From Syntrophomonadaceae bacterium (GTDB lineage: Bacteria > Bacillota > Syntrophomonadia > Syntrophomonadales > DTU052): a DNA stretch of 58,262 bases. The notes beneath the pieces were generated by a model that was not told where the DNA came from, ran no database searches, and saw only the letters and a list, made by a program, of their open reading frames with translations. Shown here piece after piece: positions 27,525 through 37,295 of the stretch (position 1 is the stretch's first letter; each line of letters begins with the position of its first letter). A program made the position numbers and the translations under genes. The stretch spans positions 1 through 58,262 of the forward strand of contig JAAYDA010000007.1 in assembly GCA_012729505.1 (NCBI GenBank). The letters are read 5' to 3'.

Positions 27525-28910
27525 TTGACCGTCAATTCGGAGAAAAGAATTCATATGGTTGGTATTGGAGGTTCCGGTATGAGCGGTATTGCCTGGATAC
27601 TTAAGGAGATGGGCAAAGATATAACCGGTTCCGATTTGAATAGCAGTGAAGTCACCACCGACCTTAGGGAAGCAGGCATTACTGTCTATAGCGGGCATTC
27701 CCCGGCTAATCTTGATGGCAATACTGATTTAGTAGTATTTTCTTCCGCTATTCCGGCCTCAAATCCGGAAGTAAAAAAAGCATTTAATCTGGGAATACCG
27801 GTAATGAAGCGGGGAGAAATGTTAGCCTGTCTTTTTAACTCCTCTCAAGGTATAGCCGTGGCCGGTGCTCACGGTAAGACTACAACTACTTCAATGATCG
27901 CCCAGGTACTGGAGGAATGTGGCCTTGATCCAAGCTTCATCATCGGCGGACAGCTGCAGGCCACAAGTCAGGGCGCGAGACTCGGCAACGGGGAGTACTT
28001 TGTGGCTGAGGCCGATGAGAGTGATGCCTCTTTCTTGCAGCTAAACCCCTATGTAGCCATAGTCACTAATGTTGAGGATGACCACTTGGATTACTACCGT
28101 TCCAAAGAAAGACTAGACGATGCATTCCGGCAATTTATCGGCCAGGTAAAAAAAGGGGGATTCGCTATCCTCTGCCACGACGATCCTTTTTTACGGGGTA
28201 TGAAGGATCAGTTTCGCCATTTGATTTATTATGGGTCATCTCCGGAGGCGGATTATTCCTTTAGCGGTTTAAAGACCAACGGATGGGGATCGTCCTTTGA
28301 TGTTTTCCATCACGGTACTTATTTGGGAGCAGTTGAATTATCAATACCCGGGCAACACAATGTTGTCAATGCATTGGCGACCCTGACGGTAGGCCTCGAA
28401 TTAGGCGCGGATTTTTCAACGATGAAAGCAACCCTCATGCATTTTAAGGGGGCAAAAAGACGGCTGGAATTACTGGGCAAGATTGGAGGCGTAAGCCTGA
28501 TAGATGACTATGCTCATCATCCTACCGAGATTGCGGCTACGGTCAATGCGGTGAGACAATCTTATACCGGCAGATTGACAGTAGTATTTCAGCCTCATCG
28601 CTATTCAAGAACCAGGCTTTTGGCAGAGGACTTTGGGAGAGCCTTTAAGGGAGTGGACCTCCTGATTGTTACCAGCATATACAGTGCCGGAGAAGAGCCA
28701 ATTCCCGGGATTGATGGACATAGGATCAGTGAATCAGCTAACAAACAAGGATGTAATGCGATATATATGCCTGACAACGACAGTATTGCGGCTATGCTAA
28801 CGAAAGAAGCACAGTCCGGGGATTTGATTATTTTTATGGGGGCCGGTGACATTTGGAAGATCGGAATAAAGACTAAAGCACTTTTGGAAGGTTCACACCC
28901 GTCGACATAG
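27525..28910 (+). CDS. murC: UDP-MurNAc:L-alanine ligase MurC
   Basis: MurC starts the stem peptide. It shows the GIGGSGMSG nucleotide motif, the ATP loop GAHGKTTTTS, and the DDYAHHPTEI block. I prefer TTG at 27525 (461 residues), nine bases after AAAAAGGAG; the in-frame ATG at 27516 is only one base from the Shine-Dalgarno. In many Clostridia murB follows murC, but here murA follows directly and no murB is in the window. Confidence 0.95.
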   Translation: MTVNSEKRIHMVGIGGSGMSGIAWILKEMGKDITGSDLNSSEVTTDLREAGITVYSGHSPANLDGNTDLVVFSSAIPASNPEVKKAFNLGIPVMKRGEMLACLFNSSQGIAVAGAHGKTTTTSMIAQVLEECGLDPSFIIGGQLQATSQGARLGNGEYFVAEADESDASFLQLNPYVAIVTNVEDDHLDYYRSKERLDDAFRQFIGQVKKGGFAILCHDDPFLRGMKDQFRHLIYYGSSPEADYSFSGLKTNGWGSSFDVFHHGTYLGAVELSIPGQHNVVNALATLTVGLELGADFSTMKATLMHFKGAKRRLELLGKIGGVSLIDDYAHHPTEIAATVNAVRQSYTGRLTVVFQPHRYSRTRLLAEDFGRAFKGVDLLIVTSIYSAGEEPIPGIDGHRISESANKQGCNAIYMPDNDSIAAMLTKEAQSGDLIIFMGAGDIWKIGIKTKALLEGSHPST

Positions 28911-28928
28911 TTTGGCGGAGGTGGAGAA

Positions 28929-30185
28929 TTGGATAAACTGGTTATCGATGGAGGGACCCGAGTTCGTGGCCGGGTAAGGATCAGTGGTTCAAAAAATGCC
29001 ACTCTTCCAATAATGGCTGCGTGTTTATTGACTGGCAAAGAATGTGTGCTTCATCAGGTTCCTGATTTAGATGATGTTAAGGTTATGGAAAATGTATTGG
29101 CAGGTTTGGGCGCCTCAGTGAAAAGGGAAGCTTCCACCCTGATCATAGATCCCGGCAGTGTTAATGCCTGGGAGATTCCCGAGCATACGAGCAGAAAAAT
29201 GAGGGCATCTAATTTGGTAATGGGGGCATTATTGGGGAAATTTGGCCAGGCCAAGGTCTCGTATCCAGGCGGGTGTGCCATCGGGCAGCGCCCCATGGAT
29301 ATTCATCTTGGTGGTTTACGACAGTTGGGCTACAAAGTTGAAGAATGCTATGGTTATATTGAAGGATATTTTTCTGAAGCGGTTGACAGTGACATAACCT
29401 TGGATTTTCCCAGTGTAGGCGCTACTGAAAACTTAATGATGGCGGCGGTAATTTCAAGTCGGAATACCGTAATCCGTAACGCTGCCCGTGAACCGGAAAT
29501 CGTTGATTTGCAGAATTTCCTCAATAAAATGGGGGCCAGAATTCGAGGTGCGGGTCTTGGGGTAATCAGAATCGAAGGTGTTCCTGAACTTAATGGGGTG
29601 GAGCATGAGGTGATACCAGACCGCATTGAAGCCGGAACATTTATGATTATGGCGGCTGCTTCCCGGGGAGATATTATTGTGGAAAATGTTGTGTTCGAAC
29701 ATCTGGGTGCTATTACTTCTAAAGTTCGAGAGACGGGGGCGGAAGTAATCGCCTATAATGGAGGAAGCTTGCGGATTTTAGGAAATCGCAAGCTGGGTTC
29801 GGCTGATATAAAGACTATGCCTTATCCTGGTTTTCCTACTGATGCTCAGCCGCAGATGATGGCTTTCCTTAGCGGAGTGGAAGGTACTAGTGTCATGGTG
29901 GAGACTATTTTCGAAAACCGCTACATGCATGTTAATGAGCTTCGCCGCATGGGGGCAGATATCAAGGTTGAGGGCCGTGTAGCAATCCTGAAAGGGAAAA
30001 GCAGATTAAGGGGTACTACTGTAGAAGCGACTGACTTGAGAGCGGGTGCGGCTTTGATTGTTGCGGGTGTGAGCGGGTCAGGAGAAACACAAATCGAGAA
30101 CGCATTTCACATAGATCGTGGCTACGAGAAGATTGAAGAAAAGCTGCATTCTTTAGGAGTTAAGGCCTTCAGAATAAGAGACTAA
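28929..30185 (+). CDS. murA: UDP-GlcNAc 1-carboxyvinyltransferase MurA
   Basis: MurA makes the first committed precursor by adding enolpyruvate to UDP-GlcNAc. The catalytic cysteine C116 lies in GGCAIGQRP, so the enzyme should be sensitive to fosfomycin. The 418 residues form the usual two inverted alpha/beta domains, with SKNA near residue 21. Start TTG follows GGCGGAGGTGG. It ends the precursor part of the cluster; a promoter follows. Confidence 0.96.
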   Translation: MDKLVIDGGTRVRGRVRISGSKNATLPIMAACLLTGKECVLHQVPDLDDVKVMENVLAGLGASVKREASTLIIDPGSVNAWEIPEHTSRKMRASNLVMGALLGKFGQAKVSYPGGCAIGQRPMDIHLGGLRQLGYKVEECYGYIEGYFSEAVDSDITLDFPSVGATENLMMAAVISSRNTVIRNAAREPEIVDLQNFLNKMGARIRGAGLGVIRIEGVPELNGVEHEVIPDRIEAGTFMIMAAASRGDIIVENVVFEHLGAITSKVRETGAEVIAYNGGSLRILGNRKLGSADIKTMPYPGFPTDAQPQMMAFLSGVEGTSVMVETIFENRYMHVNELRRMGADIKVEGRVAILKGKSRLRGTTVEATDLRAGAALIVAGVSGSGETQIENAFHIDRGYEKIEEKLHSLGVKAFRIRD

Positions 30186-30194
30186 GCAATTCAC

Positions 30195-30223
30195 TTGAAA
30201 TTTTTATACTGTTCTACTAATAT
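30195..30223 (+). promoter_or_regulatory. Candidate internal sigma-A promoter ahead of ftsQ
   Basis: TTGAAA (30195-30200), 17 bases, TAATAT (30218-30223), in an 81-base AT-rich gap. A second TATAAT lies at 30235-30240. It would let ftsQ-ftsA-ftsZ be expressed apart from the mur genes. Confidence 0.55.
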
Positions 30224-30266
30224 AATATTTTTGATATAATGCTCTTGATGCATTAGAGGAGAGGAA

Positions 30267-31007
30267 ATGAAGAAAAAGAGTAATAGAAACAGCAGAAAGA
30301 TACTACTATTCCTCGTTCTCTGCTTATGTGGTGCAGTTGCTTGCTATTATGTCCTTCACAGTTCAATCTTTGATATTGCCAAAATAGCAGTTCTGGGAAA
30401 TGAAAGAGTTTCCAACCAAGAGATAATTCAACTTTCGGGAGTTAATTTAGGAACGAACACCTTTGATATCAGTACCGAGGCCAGTGCAAAAGCAATTGAG
30501 ATAATTCCCTGGGTTAAGCAGGCTGAGGTAAAGAGGAATTGGCCGGATAAAATCATAATAAATATCGTGGAAAGGCTTCCGTGGGCCATCGTAGTAAATC
30601 AAAAAGACTATTTGGTAGTTGATGATGAGGGAGTTTGTCTGCAGGCATTGGAAAAACTGAGTGATATCAATTTACCGGTAATAACCATGGTAGGACTATC
30701 CCCGAAAATTCCGGAGGGACAAAAGGTCAATACAACAGGTTTTGAACTGGTAAAGAGCCTTATTGACGCCCTCCCGGATGATTTGGCCGAGAGTGTTTCC
30801 GAATACCATTATACGGAGAGTCAACAAGTCTTGGTATACACTCTGGACGGGATAGAGATAAGGTTGGGTGATTCTGAGCGCTTGGAAGATAAAATCCAGA
30901 TTTGGAGACAGGTGATTAAAATGCAGGACGAAGATAAAATTCAAGGCAGGTTGGAGTATATTGACCTTAGATATAAAGGGCAGCCGGTTATTCATTACAA
31001 GCAGTAA
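30267..31007 (+). CDS. ftsQ: Cell division protein FtsQ/DivIB
   Basis: A 246-residue bitopic protein: highly basic N-terminus (KKKSNRNSRK), one membrane helix (about 10-29), then a POTRA domain (about 33-102) and a beta domain. It links FtsL/FtsB in the divisome. Good AGGAGAGG site. The sequence is divergent, as usual, but order and architecture are clear. Confidence 0.9.
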   Translation: MKKKSNRNSRKILLFLVLCLCGAVACYYVLHSSIFDIAKIAVLGNERVSNQEIIQLSGVNLGTNTFDISTEASAKAIEIIPWVKQAEVKRNWPDKIIINIVERLPWAIVVNQKDYLVVDDEGVCLQALEKLSDINLPVITMVGLSPKIPEGQKVNTTGFELVKSLIDALPDDLAESVSEYHYTESQQVLVYTLDGIEIRLGDSERLEDKIQIWRQVIKMQDEDKIQGRLEYIDLRYKGQPVIHYKQ

Positions 31008-31019
31008 TGAGGTGATCTT

Positions 31020-31742
31020 TTGAAGTTAAAAGGAGCCCAGATCTCAATGGCAATAGTGTGTCTGATTCTGGGCGTAATGCTTGCGATTCAATTTCGGGCC
31101 AATGAAAACAGCCCTGTGAATCCATCAGTGGATCGCTGGGCTGAGATTACTATTCAGTTGGACAACCTCCGAACGGAAAGGGATGCTTTGGCAGACGAGG
31201 TAATCTCCTTGCGTGCCAAGCTGGAAGAAACAGCTTCTCATCAGCAAAGTGATGCCATAAAAGCTCTTAATGAAGAGTTGATCAAAGCTAATATGGCGGC
31301 AGGATTGATACCGGTCCGGGGGGCGGGGGTAATTGTAACTCTGAACGATAGCCCCCAGGTGCTGCAACCGGGTGATAACCCCAATCTTGGCCTGGTTCAT
31401 GATGAAGATCTTTTGAAGGTGGTAAATGAATTAAAAGCTGCGGGGGCAGAGGCGATAAGCATTAATGGAAATCGCTTGATAAGCACCTCCGAGATTCGTT
31501 GTGCAGGAACCACGATCCTGGTTAATGTAAACAGAATAGCGCCTCCTTTTGTTATAAATGCTATTGGTAATCCTGAGACGTTAAAAAGTTCTCTGCTAAT
31601 AACAGGCGGCCACCTTAAATATATTGAGAATTTTGGAATCCAGTATCAGATCCAAAACGTTGATTCTGTTGAGGTTCCTGCTTACAAAGGAGCCGTTAAA
31701 TACGAATATGCTCAACCGGTAAAAAAAGACGACAATAATTAG
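31020..31742 (+). CDS. DUF881 family protein (YlxW/YlxX-like)
   Basis: A 240-residue protein with one N-terminal membrane helix (about 7-25), a coiled coil (about 40-80), then the DUF881 alpha/beta domain with RGAGVIVTLNDSP and INGNRLISTSEIRC. Such genes sit between ftsQ and sbp/ftsZ in many Firmicutes; B. subtilis has two (ylxW, ylxX), here there is one. Function is not established; a division or envelope role is inferred from context. TTG start after GAGGTGAT. Confidence 0.88.
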   Translation: MKLKGAQISMAIVCLILGVMLAIQFRANENSPVNPSVDRWAEITIQLDNLRTERDALADEVISLRAKLEETASHQQSDAIKALNEELIKANMAAGLIPVRGAGVIVTLNDSPQVLQPGDNPNLGLVHDEDLLKVVNELKAAGAEAISINGNRLISTSEIRCAGTTILVNVNRIAPPFVINAIGNPETLKSSLLITGGHLKYIENFGIQYQIQNVDSVEVPAYKGAVKYEYAQPVKKDDNN

Positions 31743-31778
31743 CTTGACGTCATTATGACAAAGAGAGGCGGTCCTTTT

Positions 31779-32117
31779 ATGTGGCTGATAGTTTTATTTT
31801 GCTTGGCACTGGGGATATTTATTGGCTTTCAATTGCCTATATTTATCCCGGTTGTCTTTGCCAAGTATATGTCTATTGCTATTCTGGCCATGTTTGACTC
31901 GGTTTTTGGCGGAATCAGAGCTTATATGGAATCTGTTTTTGATACGGAGATTTTTTTAAGTGGATTCATAACCAATGCACTTTTGGCAGCAGGCTTGGCC
32001 TATCTAGGGGATCGTCTGGGAGTTGAGTTATATTTGGCTGCGGTAGTAGCCTTTGGGGTAAGATTGTTCCAGAACCTGGCTATCATCAGGCGTTATCTCT
32101 TTAGAAAACCGTACTAA
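31779..32117 (+). CDS. sbp: Small basic protein Sbp (DUF1290)
   Basis: A 112-residue membrane protein with three hydrophobic helices (about 2-20, 25-45, 60-95), matching the DUF1290 small basic protein coded between the DUF881 gene and ftsA in spore formers. Function unknown. I chose the ATG at 31779 because AGAGGCGG precedes it at normal spacing and family members begin near MWL; the ATG at 31755 would add eight residues. Confidence 0.87.
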   Translation: MWLIVLFCLALGIFIGFQLPIFIPVVFAKYMSIAILAMFDSVFGGIRAYMESVFDTEIFLSGFITNALLAAGLAYLGDRLGVELYLAAVVAFGVRLFQNLAIIRRYLFRKPY

Positions 32118-32158
32118 TGTTAGGTTAATAAAGGAAATATTAATCGTATGTAGTAATA

Positions 32159-33421
32159 ATGGGTATAGATGAAAAATATCGGGGGTCGCTAGTGAGAAAG
32201 AACATAGTGGTTGCCCTTGATTTGGGTTCGTCGAAGCTGTCAGTAGCAGTAGGCCAATTGAATAAGGATGGTTCTATTACTGTTTTAGCCATAAATCAGG
32301 TTGAATCCGCCGGTATGCGCCGGGGGAATGTGGTTAATATTGAATCATTGGTTGGAGCTATTGATGAACTGCTTGACGGGGTCGAACGAATATCTGGAAT
32401 TCAAATAGCTGAAGTCACACTTGGTTTTAGCGGAACAAGTCTGGATACGGTCATTAATCAGGCCACCATTGCCGTGGCCAATCCAAATCATGCCATTACC
32501 GGCGAAGATATCGAGAGAGCCATTCAAGCGGCTCGTATGATACCGATTTCCCCGGATCGATCCGTTATTCACGTCATACCTCGGCAATTCACGGTGGACG
32601 GTTTTGAGGGTGTGGTTGATCCTTTGGGGATGATGGGCTCCAGACTTGAAGTTGAAGTAATAATAGTATCGGCCATGACCTCTGCCCTCCAGAATTTAGT
32701 CAGAACTGTGACCCGCAGCGGAACCAGAGTAAAGGCAATTGCCATCAGTGGCATTATGGCGGCTGAGGCAGTTCTTTCGCCGGCCGAAAAGGAAATGGGA
32801 GTGGCTCTGATCGATATCGGAGGAGGTACAAGCGATGTTGCCATCTTTGAGCAGGGAAGCCTGATTTTTGCATCAGTTCTTCCGATAGGGGGCGACTATA
32901 TTATTCGTGACCTTGCGGTAGGTTTGCGAACCACAATTGAAGAGGCGCGCAGGGTTATGGAAACGTATGGCGATGCGGCTGCGGATATGCTGCCGGAGGC
33001 TCGTATGGTTGAAATCGCTAATATATATGGTAAAGAAAGCCGCCAGATTTCCGAAAATAGCATTGCTGCCATTATTCAACCGCGCGTTGAGGAGATATTA
33101 GGTCTGCTGGATATGGAACTGCGCCGGGCAGGTTTCGGAGGTGTCCTTCCAGCCGGAGTTGTTTTTACAGGAGGGACCGCATTATTAAAAGGAATTGCCC
33201 AAGTCGGAGAAGAATGTATTAGAATGCCGATTAGAATAGGTTATCCGGAGAATATTGGTTTTGGAATTAATCAGATCTATGGTCCCGAGTATGCAGCTTT
33301 ATTAGGGAATCTCATTTATTCGGGGCGTTCGCTCAAAAGCTTTGGAGGAGCTGGAAAAGAAAGGTTCACAGGAGGCTTGTTTGCTAAAATTGGCTATTGG
33401 TTTAAAGATTTGTTTAATTGA
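32159..33421 (+). CDS. ftsA: Cell division protein FtsA
   Basis: An actin-like ATPase that tethers FtsZ to the membrane. ALDLGSSK near the N-terminus is the phosphate-1 loop, and DIGGGTSD the phosphate-2 loop. The SHS2-like 1C domain lies around 90-170. The C-terminal GGLFAKIGYWFKDLFN is the amphipathic membrane helix. The start is uncertain: ATG 32159 (420 residues) has no ribosome site, while GTG 32192, giving MRKNIVVALD, follows a GGGGG run and better matches relatives. Confidence 0.95.
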   Translation: MGIDEKYRGSLVRKNIVVALDLGSSKLSVAVGQLNKDGSITVLAINQVESAGMRRGNVVNIESLVGAIDELLDGVERISGIQIAEVTLGFSGTSLDTVINQATIAVANPNHAITGEDIERAIQAARMIPISPDRSVIHVIPRQFTVDGFEGVVDPLGMMGSRLEVEVIIVSAMTSALQNLVRTVTRSGTRVKAIAISGIMAAEAVLSPAEKEMGVALIDIGGGTSDVAIFEQGSLIFASVLPIGGDYIIRDLAVGLRTTIEEARRVMETYGDAAADMLPEARMVEIANIYGKESRQISENSIAAIIQPRVEEILGLLDMELRRAGFGGVLPAGVVFTGGTALLKGIAQVGEECIRMPIRIGYPENIGFGINQIYGPEYAALLGNLIYSGRSLKSFGGAGKERFTGGLFAKIGYWFKDLFN

Positions 33422-33433
33422 GGGGGTTAAAGT

Positions 33434-34486
33434 GTGCTGGAGTTTGATACTGACGGGCAGCAATTTGCAGACATAAAGGTTATAGGTGTAGGCGGTGGCG
33501 GCAATAACGCCATTAACCGCATGATCGAAGCCGACTTAAAAGGAGTAGGATTTTCAGTTGTTAATACTGATTGCCAGGCATTACAGCTTTCCAAAGCCGA
33601 AAAGAAGATTCAGATTGGAGAGAAATTAACCAAAGGTTTGGGAGCAGGAGCCAATCCTGAGATAGGTAAAAAGGCTGCGGAAGAAACCCGTGATGAAATT
33701 AGAAAAGCTCTTGAGGGAGCGGACATGGTTTTCATTACTGCCGGCATGGGAGGCGGAACCGGAACTGGAGCAGCACCGGTAATTGCTGAAGTTGCCAGGG
33801 AATTAGGCGCTTTGACGGTTGGAGTGGTGACCCGGCCGTTCATGTTTGAAGGAAAGAAACGGGGAGCTCAGGCTGAGCAGGGAGTAAATGAATTAAAGGC
33901 CAAGGTGGACAGTCTGATTACTATTCCTAATGACCGTTTGCTGCAGGTAGTTGACAAACATACATCAATTCAAGATGCTTTCAGGATTGCAGATGATGTT
34001 CTCCGGCAAGGGGTTCAGGGCATTTCGGATCTCATTGCTGTTCCGGCTTTGATAAACTGTGACTTTGCAGATGTCAGAACAATAATGCATGAAACAGGGA
34101 CTGCTTTAATGGGTATAGGGGTTGGCAAAGGAGAAAACAGGGCACTGGAAGCAGCCCGCACAGCCATTTCAAGCCCCTTGCTTGAGACCTCGATTGATGG
34201 TGCCCGCGGGGTTCTTTTCAACATAACCGGAGATTCCAAGCTGACTCTGTTTGAGATTAATGAGGCTGCGGATATAATTTCCCAAGCCGCTGATCCTGAA
34301 GCTAACATCATCTTTGGAGTTATGGTCAATGATGATCTGGAAGATGAGGTGAGAGTAACCGTAATCGCCACCGGATTTGATGCCAAAAAGAAAGAAATCA
34401 TTGCTCCCGAAATACCGGAGCTGAAAATGAAATCTTTCGGATCTCAAGATTTAGAGATTCCTACATTTTTAAGAAGAAACAAATAA
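33434..34486 (+). CDS. ftsZ: Cell division GTPase FtsZ
   Basis: A tubulin-like GTPase forming the cytokinetic Z ring. It has the [10 protein letters not shown] signature loop, GVGGGGNNA at the N-terminus, and the conserved C-terminal peptide LEIPTFLRR, which binds FtsA and SepF; both partners are coded in this window. The length is 350 residues, with a short linker. GTG start after GGGGG. A strong terminator follows. Confidence 0.98.
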   Translation: MLEFDTDGQQFADIKVIGVGGGGNNAINRMIEADLKGVGFSVVNTDCQALQLSKAEKKIQIGEKLTKGLGAGANPEIGKKAAEETRDEIRKALEGADMVFITAGMGGGTGTGAAPVIAEVARELGALTVGVVTRPFMFEGKKRGAQAEQGVNELKAKVDSLITIPNDRLLQVVDKHTSIQDAFRIADDVLRQGVQGISDLIAVPALINCDFADVRTIMHETGTALMGIGVGKGENRALEAARTAISSPLLETSIDGARGVLFNITGDSKLTLFEINEAADIISQAADPEANIIFGVMVNDDLEDEVRVTVIATGFDAKKKEIIAPEIPELKMKSFGSQDLEIPTFLRRNK

Positions 34487-34516
34487 AGTCTACCCTACAT
34501 AACAAATCGAACTGGG

Positions 34517-34544
34517 GCCTCTGGATATTATCCGGAGGCTTTTT
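34517..34544 (+). terminator. Terminator after ftsZ
   Basis: GCCTCTGGAT pairs with ATCCGGAGGC across a three-base loop, followed by TTTTT. It closes the dcw transcript before the sporulation genes. Confidence 0.85.
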
Positions 34545-34666
34545 CCATATAATTACATAATTTGCGGTTTAAGTTTGCTATAATTTGGAAGAATGATTTG
34601 GGGGTATCGTTCATAAAGATTTAGTGTTGGATTTGGGGCTTCACACTCCCGCCGATTGGAGAGTGA

Positions 34667-35560
34667 TTGTGTTTGAACGGAAATAGCCCCGTTTATGTTG
34701 ATGTTATTCTTTTGGTCAACTTCATTATGGATTTCTTCATTTTCTGGGCAGCCGGAAAGCTGGCCGGTATACGGGTGATCTGTGGGAGGCTGGCGGCTGT
34801 ATCGGTTCTTGGGGCTATTTATTCTGTAGGATGTATTTTCACCCATCTGTCATCTTGGTATAGTTTCCCGGTGAAAATAATTATTTCAGGAATTCTTGTG
34901 GTTCTGGCATATTGGCCAAGATCTGGTGCAGAGTTCTTTAAAGCATGGGCTTATTTCTATGGGGTAAGCTTTGCTATGGCTGGCGGAGTTATTGGAATCT
35001 CTTACTTTTTTCAAGGCTGGTCTGCCGGAGTAGTGCCGGATTTCTCCTATATGTGGCTGGGTGGGGGAGTAATCTGTGCAGTGGCTCTGGGGAGATACGG
35101 TGATCGATTTGTGAAAGAGCGAATTATACCGAATCTTCTCCAATGCCCGGTGCAAGTGCGGTTCGGTTCCAGTTGGTGTGAAGGCCAAGGCTTTATAGAT
35201 ACCGGGAATATTCTTACTGATCCCCTTACCAATCGTCCGGTAGCCATAGCTGAGTATCAGCTGTTAAGCGGATGTTTTCCCGGAGATGTACGTGCCGTTA
35301 TGGAATCATGTCTGCCCGAGGATAACCTTTTTGAAGCATTGGCACAGACCAGCTGGGCCCATCGTCTGCGCTTGATCCCCTTTACCTCTATCGGGAGCAA
35401 GCATGGACTGCTGGTGGGGGTTCGAAGCGACGAGTTCACCATTCAGACTGGAAGTGAGTCGTTAAGCTATCCCCAGGTAGTAATAGGCTTATACCGAGAG
35501 CCTTTAAGTCCCGAAGGCAGTTTCCAGGTACTGGTTCCAGCCAGTCTGGTACAGAGGTGA
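34667..35560 (+). CDS. spoIIGA: Pro-sigma-E processing peptidase SpoIIGA
   Basis: A sporulation membrane protease: five membrane helices in the first half (about 8-155), then an aspartic-protease domain with the catalytic DTGN at about 178-181. It cuts the pro-sequence from the sigma-E coded next door, in the mother cell, after a signal from SpoIIR. The length of about 297 fits. Start TTG at 34667 or 34673 after GGAGAG. A TATAAT lies at 34579-34584 but I found no convincing -35 or Spo0A box, so its promoter stays undefined. Confidence 0.93.
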   Translation: MCLNGNSPVYVDVILLVNFIMDFFIFWAAGKLAGIRVICGRLAAVSVLGAIYSVGCIFTHLSSWYSFPVKIIISGILVVLAYWPRSGAEFFKAWAYFYGVSFAMAGGVIGISYFFQGWSAGVVPDFSYMWLGGGVICAVALGRYGDRFVKERIIPNLLQCPVQVRFGSSWCEGQGFIDTGNILTDPLTNRPVAIAEYQLLSGCFPGDVRAVMESCLPEDNLFEALAQTSWAHRLRLIPFTSIGSKHGLLVGVRSDEFTIQTGSESLSYPQVVIGLYREPLSPEGSFQVLVPASLVQR

Positions 35561-35633
35561 CAAGCTAAGCAAAATGGCAGTCATGGCGAGTATTCTGTGT
35601 TCGCTGACCATGTTTTAATGGAGGTAGATAATA

Positions 35634-36362
35634 ATGACAGACAGCTTCAAAAGGGTATTTTCATATTTCAGGCTATGGCTGGTTAGACTACTGCTCCGGT
35701 TCAAAGCTTATCGCTACGTGTATTATGTAGGAAGCACCGAAGTATTACCGCCCCCATTGACTACGGATGAAGAGATTTACCTGATTAGAAAGCTGGAAAA
35801 TGGCGATATGTCGGTAAAAAGCAGTTTGATTGAACACAATCTGCGATTAGTTGTTTACATTGCAAAAAAATTTGAAAACACCGGCATCAATATCGAAGAC
35901 CTTGTCTCTATTGGAACCATAGGATTGATAAAAGCTGTCAATACATTTGATCCCCATAAGAACATTAAGCTGGCAACTTATGCCTCTCGTTGCATAGAAA
36001 ATGAAATTCTTATGTATCTGCGCCGCAACCAGAAAACGAAAATTGAAGTTTCTCTCGATGAACCTTTAAACATTGATTGGGATGGCAACGAACTGCTGCT
36101 GTCGGATGTGCTGGGCACCGAAGTTGATATGATTTATAAGCAGGTTGAAGAGGAAGTAGAAAAGACTTTATTGGTTCAAGCTATGTTAAAGCTATCTCCA
36201 CGGGAAAAGACTATAATTAAATTGAGATTTGGATTGGAGGATGGCACCGAAAAAACCCAGAAGGAAGTGGCTGATGTCTTGGGAATCTCTCAGTCCTACA
36301 TATCTAGATTGGAAAAAAGAATATTGAAGCGTCTCAAAAGAGAGATTAAGAAGATAGAATAA
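35634..36362 (+). CDS. sigE: RNA polymerase sigma-E precursor
   Basis: The mother-cell early sigma factor, 242 residues. The first 27-30 residues form a basic, amphipathic pro-sequence, with the expected cleavage site in YVYYVGSTE just before the conserved LPPPL. Regions 2 ([16 protein letters not shown]) and 4 (helix-turn-helix at about 205-235) are intact. It follows spoIIGA, the protease that activates it, by 73 bases, and has a GGAGG site. Confidence 0.97.
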   Translation: MTDSFKRVFSYFRLWLVRLLLRFKAYRYVYYVGSTEVLPPPLTTDEEIYLIRKLENGDMSVKSSLIEHNLRLVVYIAKKFENTGINIEDLVSIGTIGLIKAVNTFDPHKNIKLATYASRCIENEILMYLRRNQKTKIEVSLDEPLNIDWDGNELLLSDVLGTEVDMIYKQVEEEVEKTLLVQAMLKLSPREKTIIKLRFGLEDGTEKTQKEVADVLGISQSYISRLEKRILKRLKREIKKIE

Positions 36363-36385
36363 TTCTTAATAATCAAGTCGTTGCA

Positions 36386-36412
36386 GGGCCCCGGAGGGGG
36401 CCTCTTTTTTTG
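36386..36412 (+). terminator. Terminator between sigE and sigG
   Basis: GGCCCC/GGGGCC stem with a GGAG loop and a long T-run. It separates the sigE transcript from sigG, in line with their different cell compartments. Confidence 0.88.
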
Positions 36413-36510
36413 GCCAAAATTGGGTTAACTTCCATTGATATCAGAATAAATCAGCGGTTGAAAGTTAATACTGAAAATGAAAATTAGGTCAACGAGAGGA
36501 CGGAAAGTAA

Positions 36511-37281
36511 TTGATTAACAAGGTAGAGATTTGCGGTGTGAATACATCTAATCTCCCGGTTCTCAAGAATGAAGAAATGAGAAAGCTTTTCGTAAAAGTT
36601 CAGCAAGGTGACAAAGAAGCCCGTGAAGACCTGATTCAAGGAAACCTTCGCTTGGTTTTGAGTGTAATTCAAAGATTCAGTAATCGAGGAGAGTATGTTG
36701 ATGATCTGTTTCAGGTGGGTTGTATAGGGTTAATAAAAGCGATAGATAATTTCGATCTTGGACAGAATGTGCGCTTTTCTACCTATGCGGTTCCTATGAT
36801 TATCGGAGAAATCAGAAGATATCTGCGGGACAATAACCCGGTAAGAGTTTCCCGGTCATTGCGGGATACTGCTTATAAGGCTCTGCAAGTAAGAGAAAGG
36901 CTGTTGGCCGAAAAATCTCGTGATCCGACTATTCAGGAGATTGCTGAGCAGCTGCTTATTCCTCAGGAACAAGTAGTATTCGCCCTTGATGCCATTCAAG
37001 AACCGATTTCTCTATTCGAGCCAATTTACAATGATGGCGGTGATCCTATCCTGGTGATGGATCAGATCAGTGATGATAAGACCAGTGACGATATTTGGCT
37101 GGAGGAAATCTCAATTAAAGAAGCTCTGGTCAGATTGGGTGAACGGGAAAAATTAATTCTCTCCATGAGGTTTTTTGAAGGCAAGACTCAGATGGAAGTA
37201 GCTGAGGAAATCGGCATCAGTCAGGCGCAGGTTTCGCGTCTCGAAAAGGCTGCATTAAAGCATATGAAAAAACATGTTTGA
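36511..37281 (+). CDS. sigG: RNA polymerase sigma-G, late forespore
   Basis: The 256-residue late forespore sigma factor. The N-terminal KVEICGVNTS...LPVL block distinguishes sigma-G from sigma-F. Region 2 (DDLFQVGCIGLIKAID) and the region 4 helix-turn-helix (QMEVAEEIGISQAQVSRLE) are complete. Start TTG after GAGAGGACGG. spoIIR begins 14 bases later, so the two are probably cotranscribed. A weak GAATA element at about 36443 could be part of a forespore promoter but is not convincing. Confidence 0.96.
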   Translation: MINKVEICGVNTSNLPVLKNEEMRKLFVKVQQGDKEAREDLIQGNLRLVLSVIQRFSNRGEYVDDLFQVGCIGLIKAIDNFDLGQNVRFSTYAVPMIIGEIRRYLRDNNPVRVSRSLRDTAYKALQVRERLLAEKSRDPTIQEIAEQLLIPQEQVVFALDAIQEPISLFEPIYNDGGDPILVMDQISDDKTSDDIWLEEISIKEALVRLGEREKLILSMRFFEGKTQMEVAEEIGISQAQVSRLEKAALKHMKKHV

Positions 37282-37295
37282 TAGGAGGCTGGAAG

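Noticed and set aside
34487-34666. Spo0A-controlled promoter for spoIIGA
   Set aside because: A TATAAT is present, but I found no TGTCGAA-type box and no -35 at normal or 22-base spacing.
36440-36480. Forespore (sigma-F/G) promoter for sigG
   Set aside because: GAATA fits a -35, but the -10 region matches only about three of the key bases.
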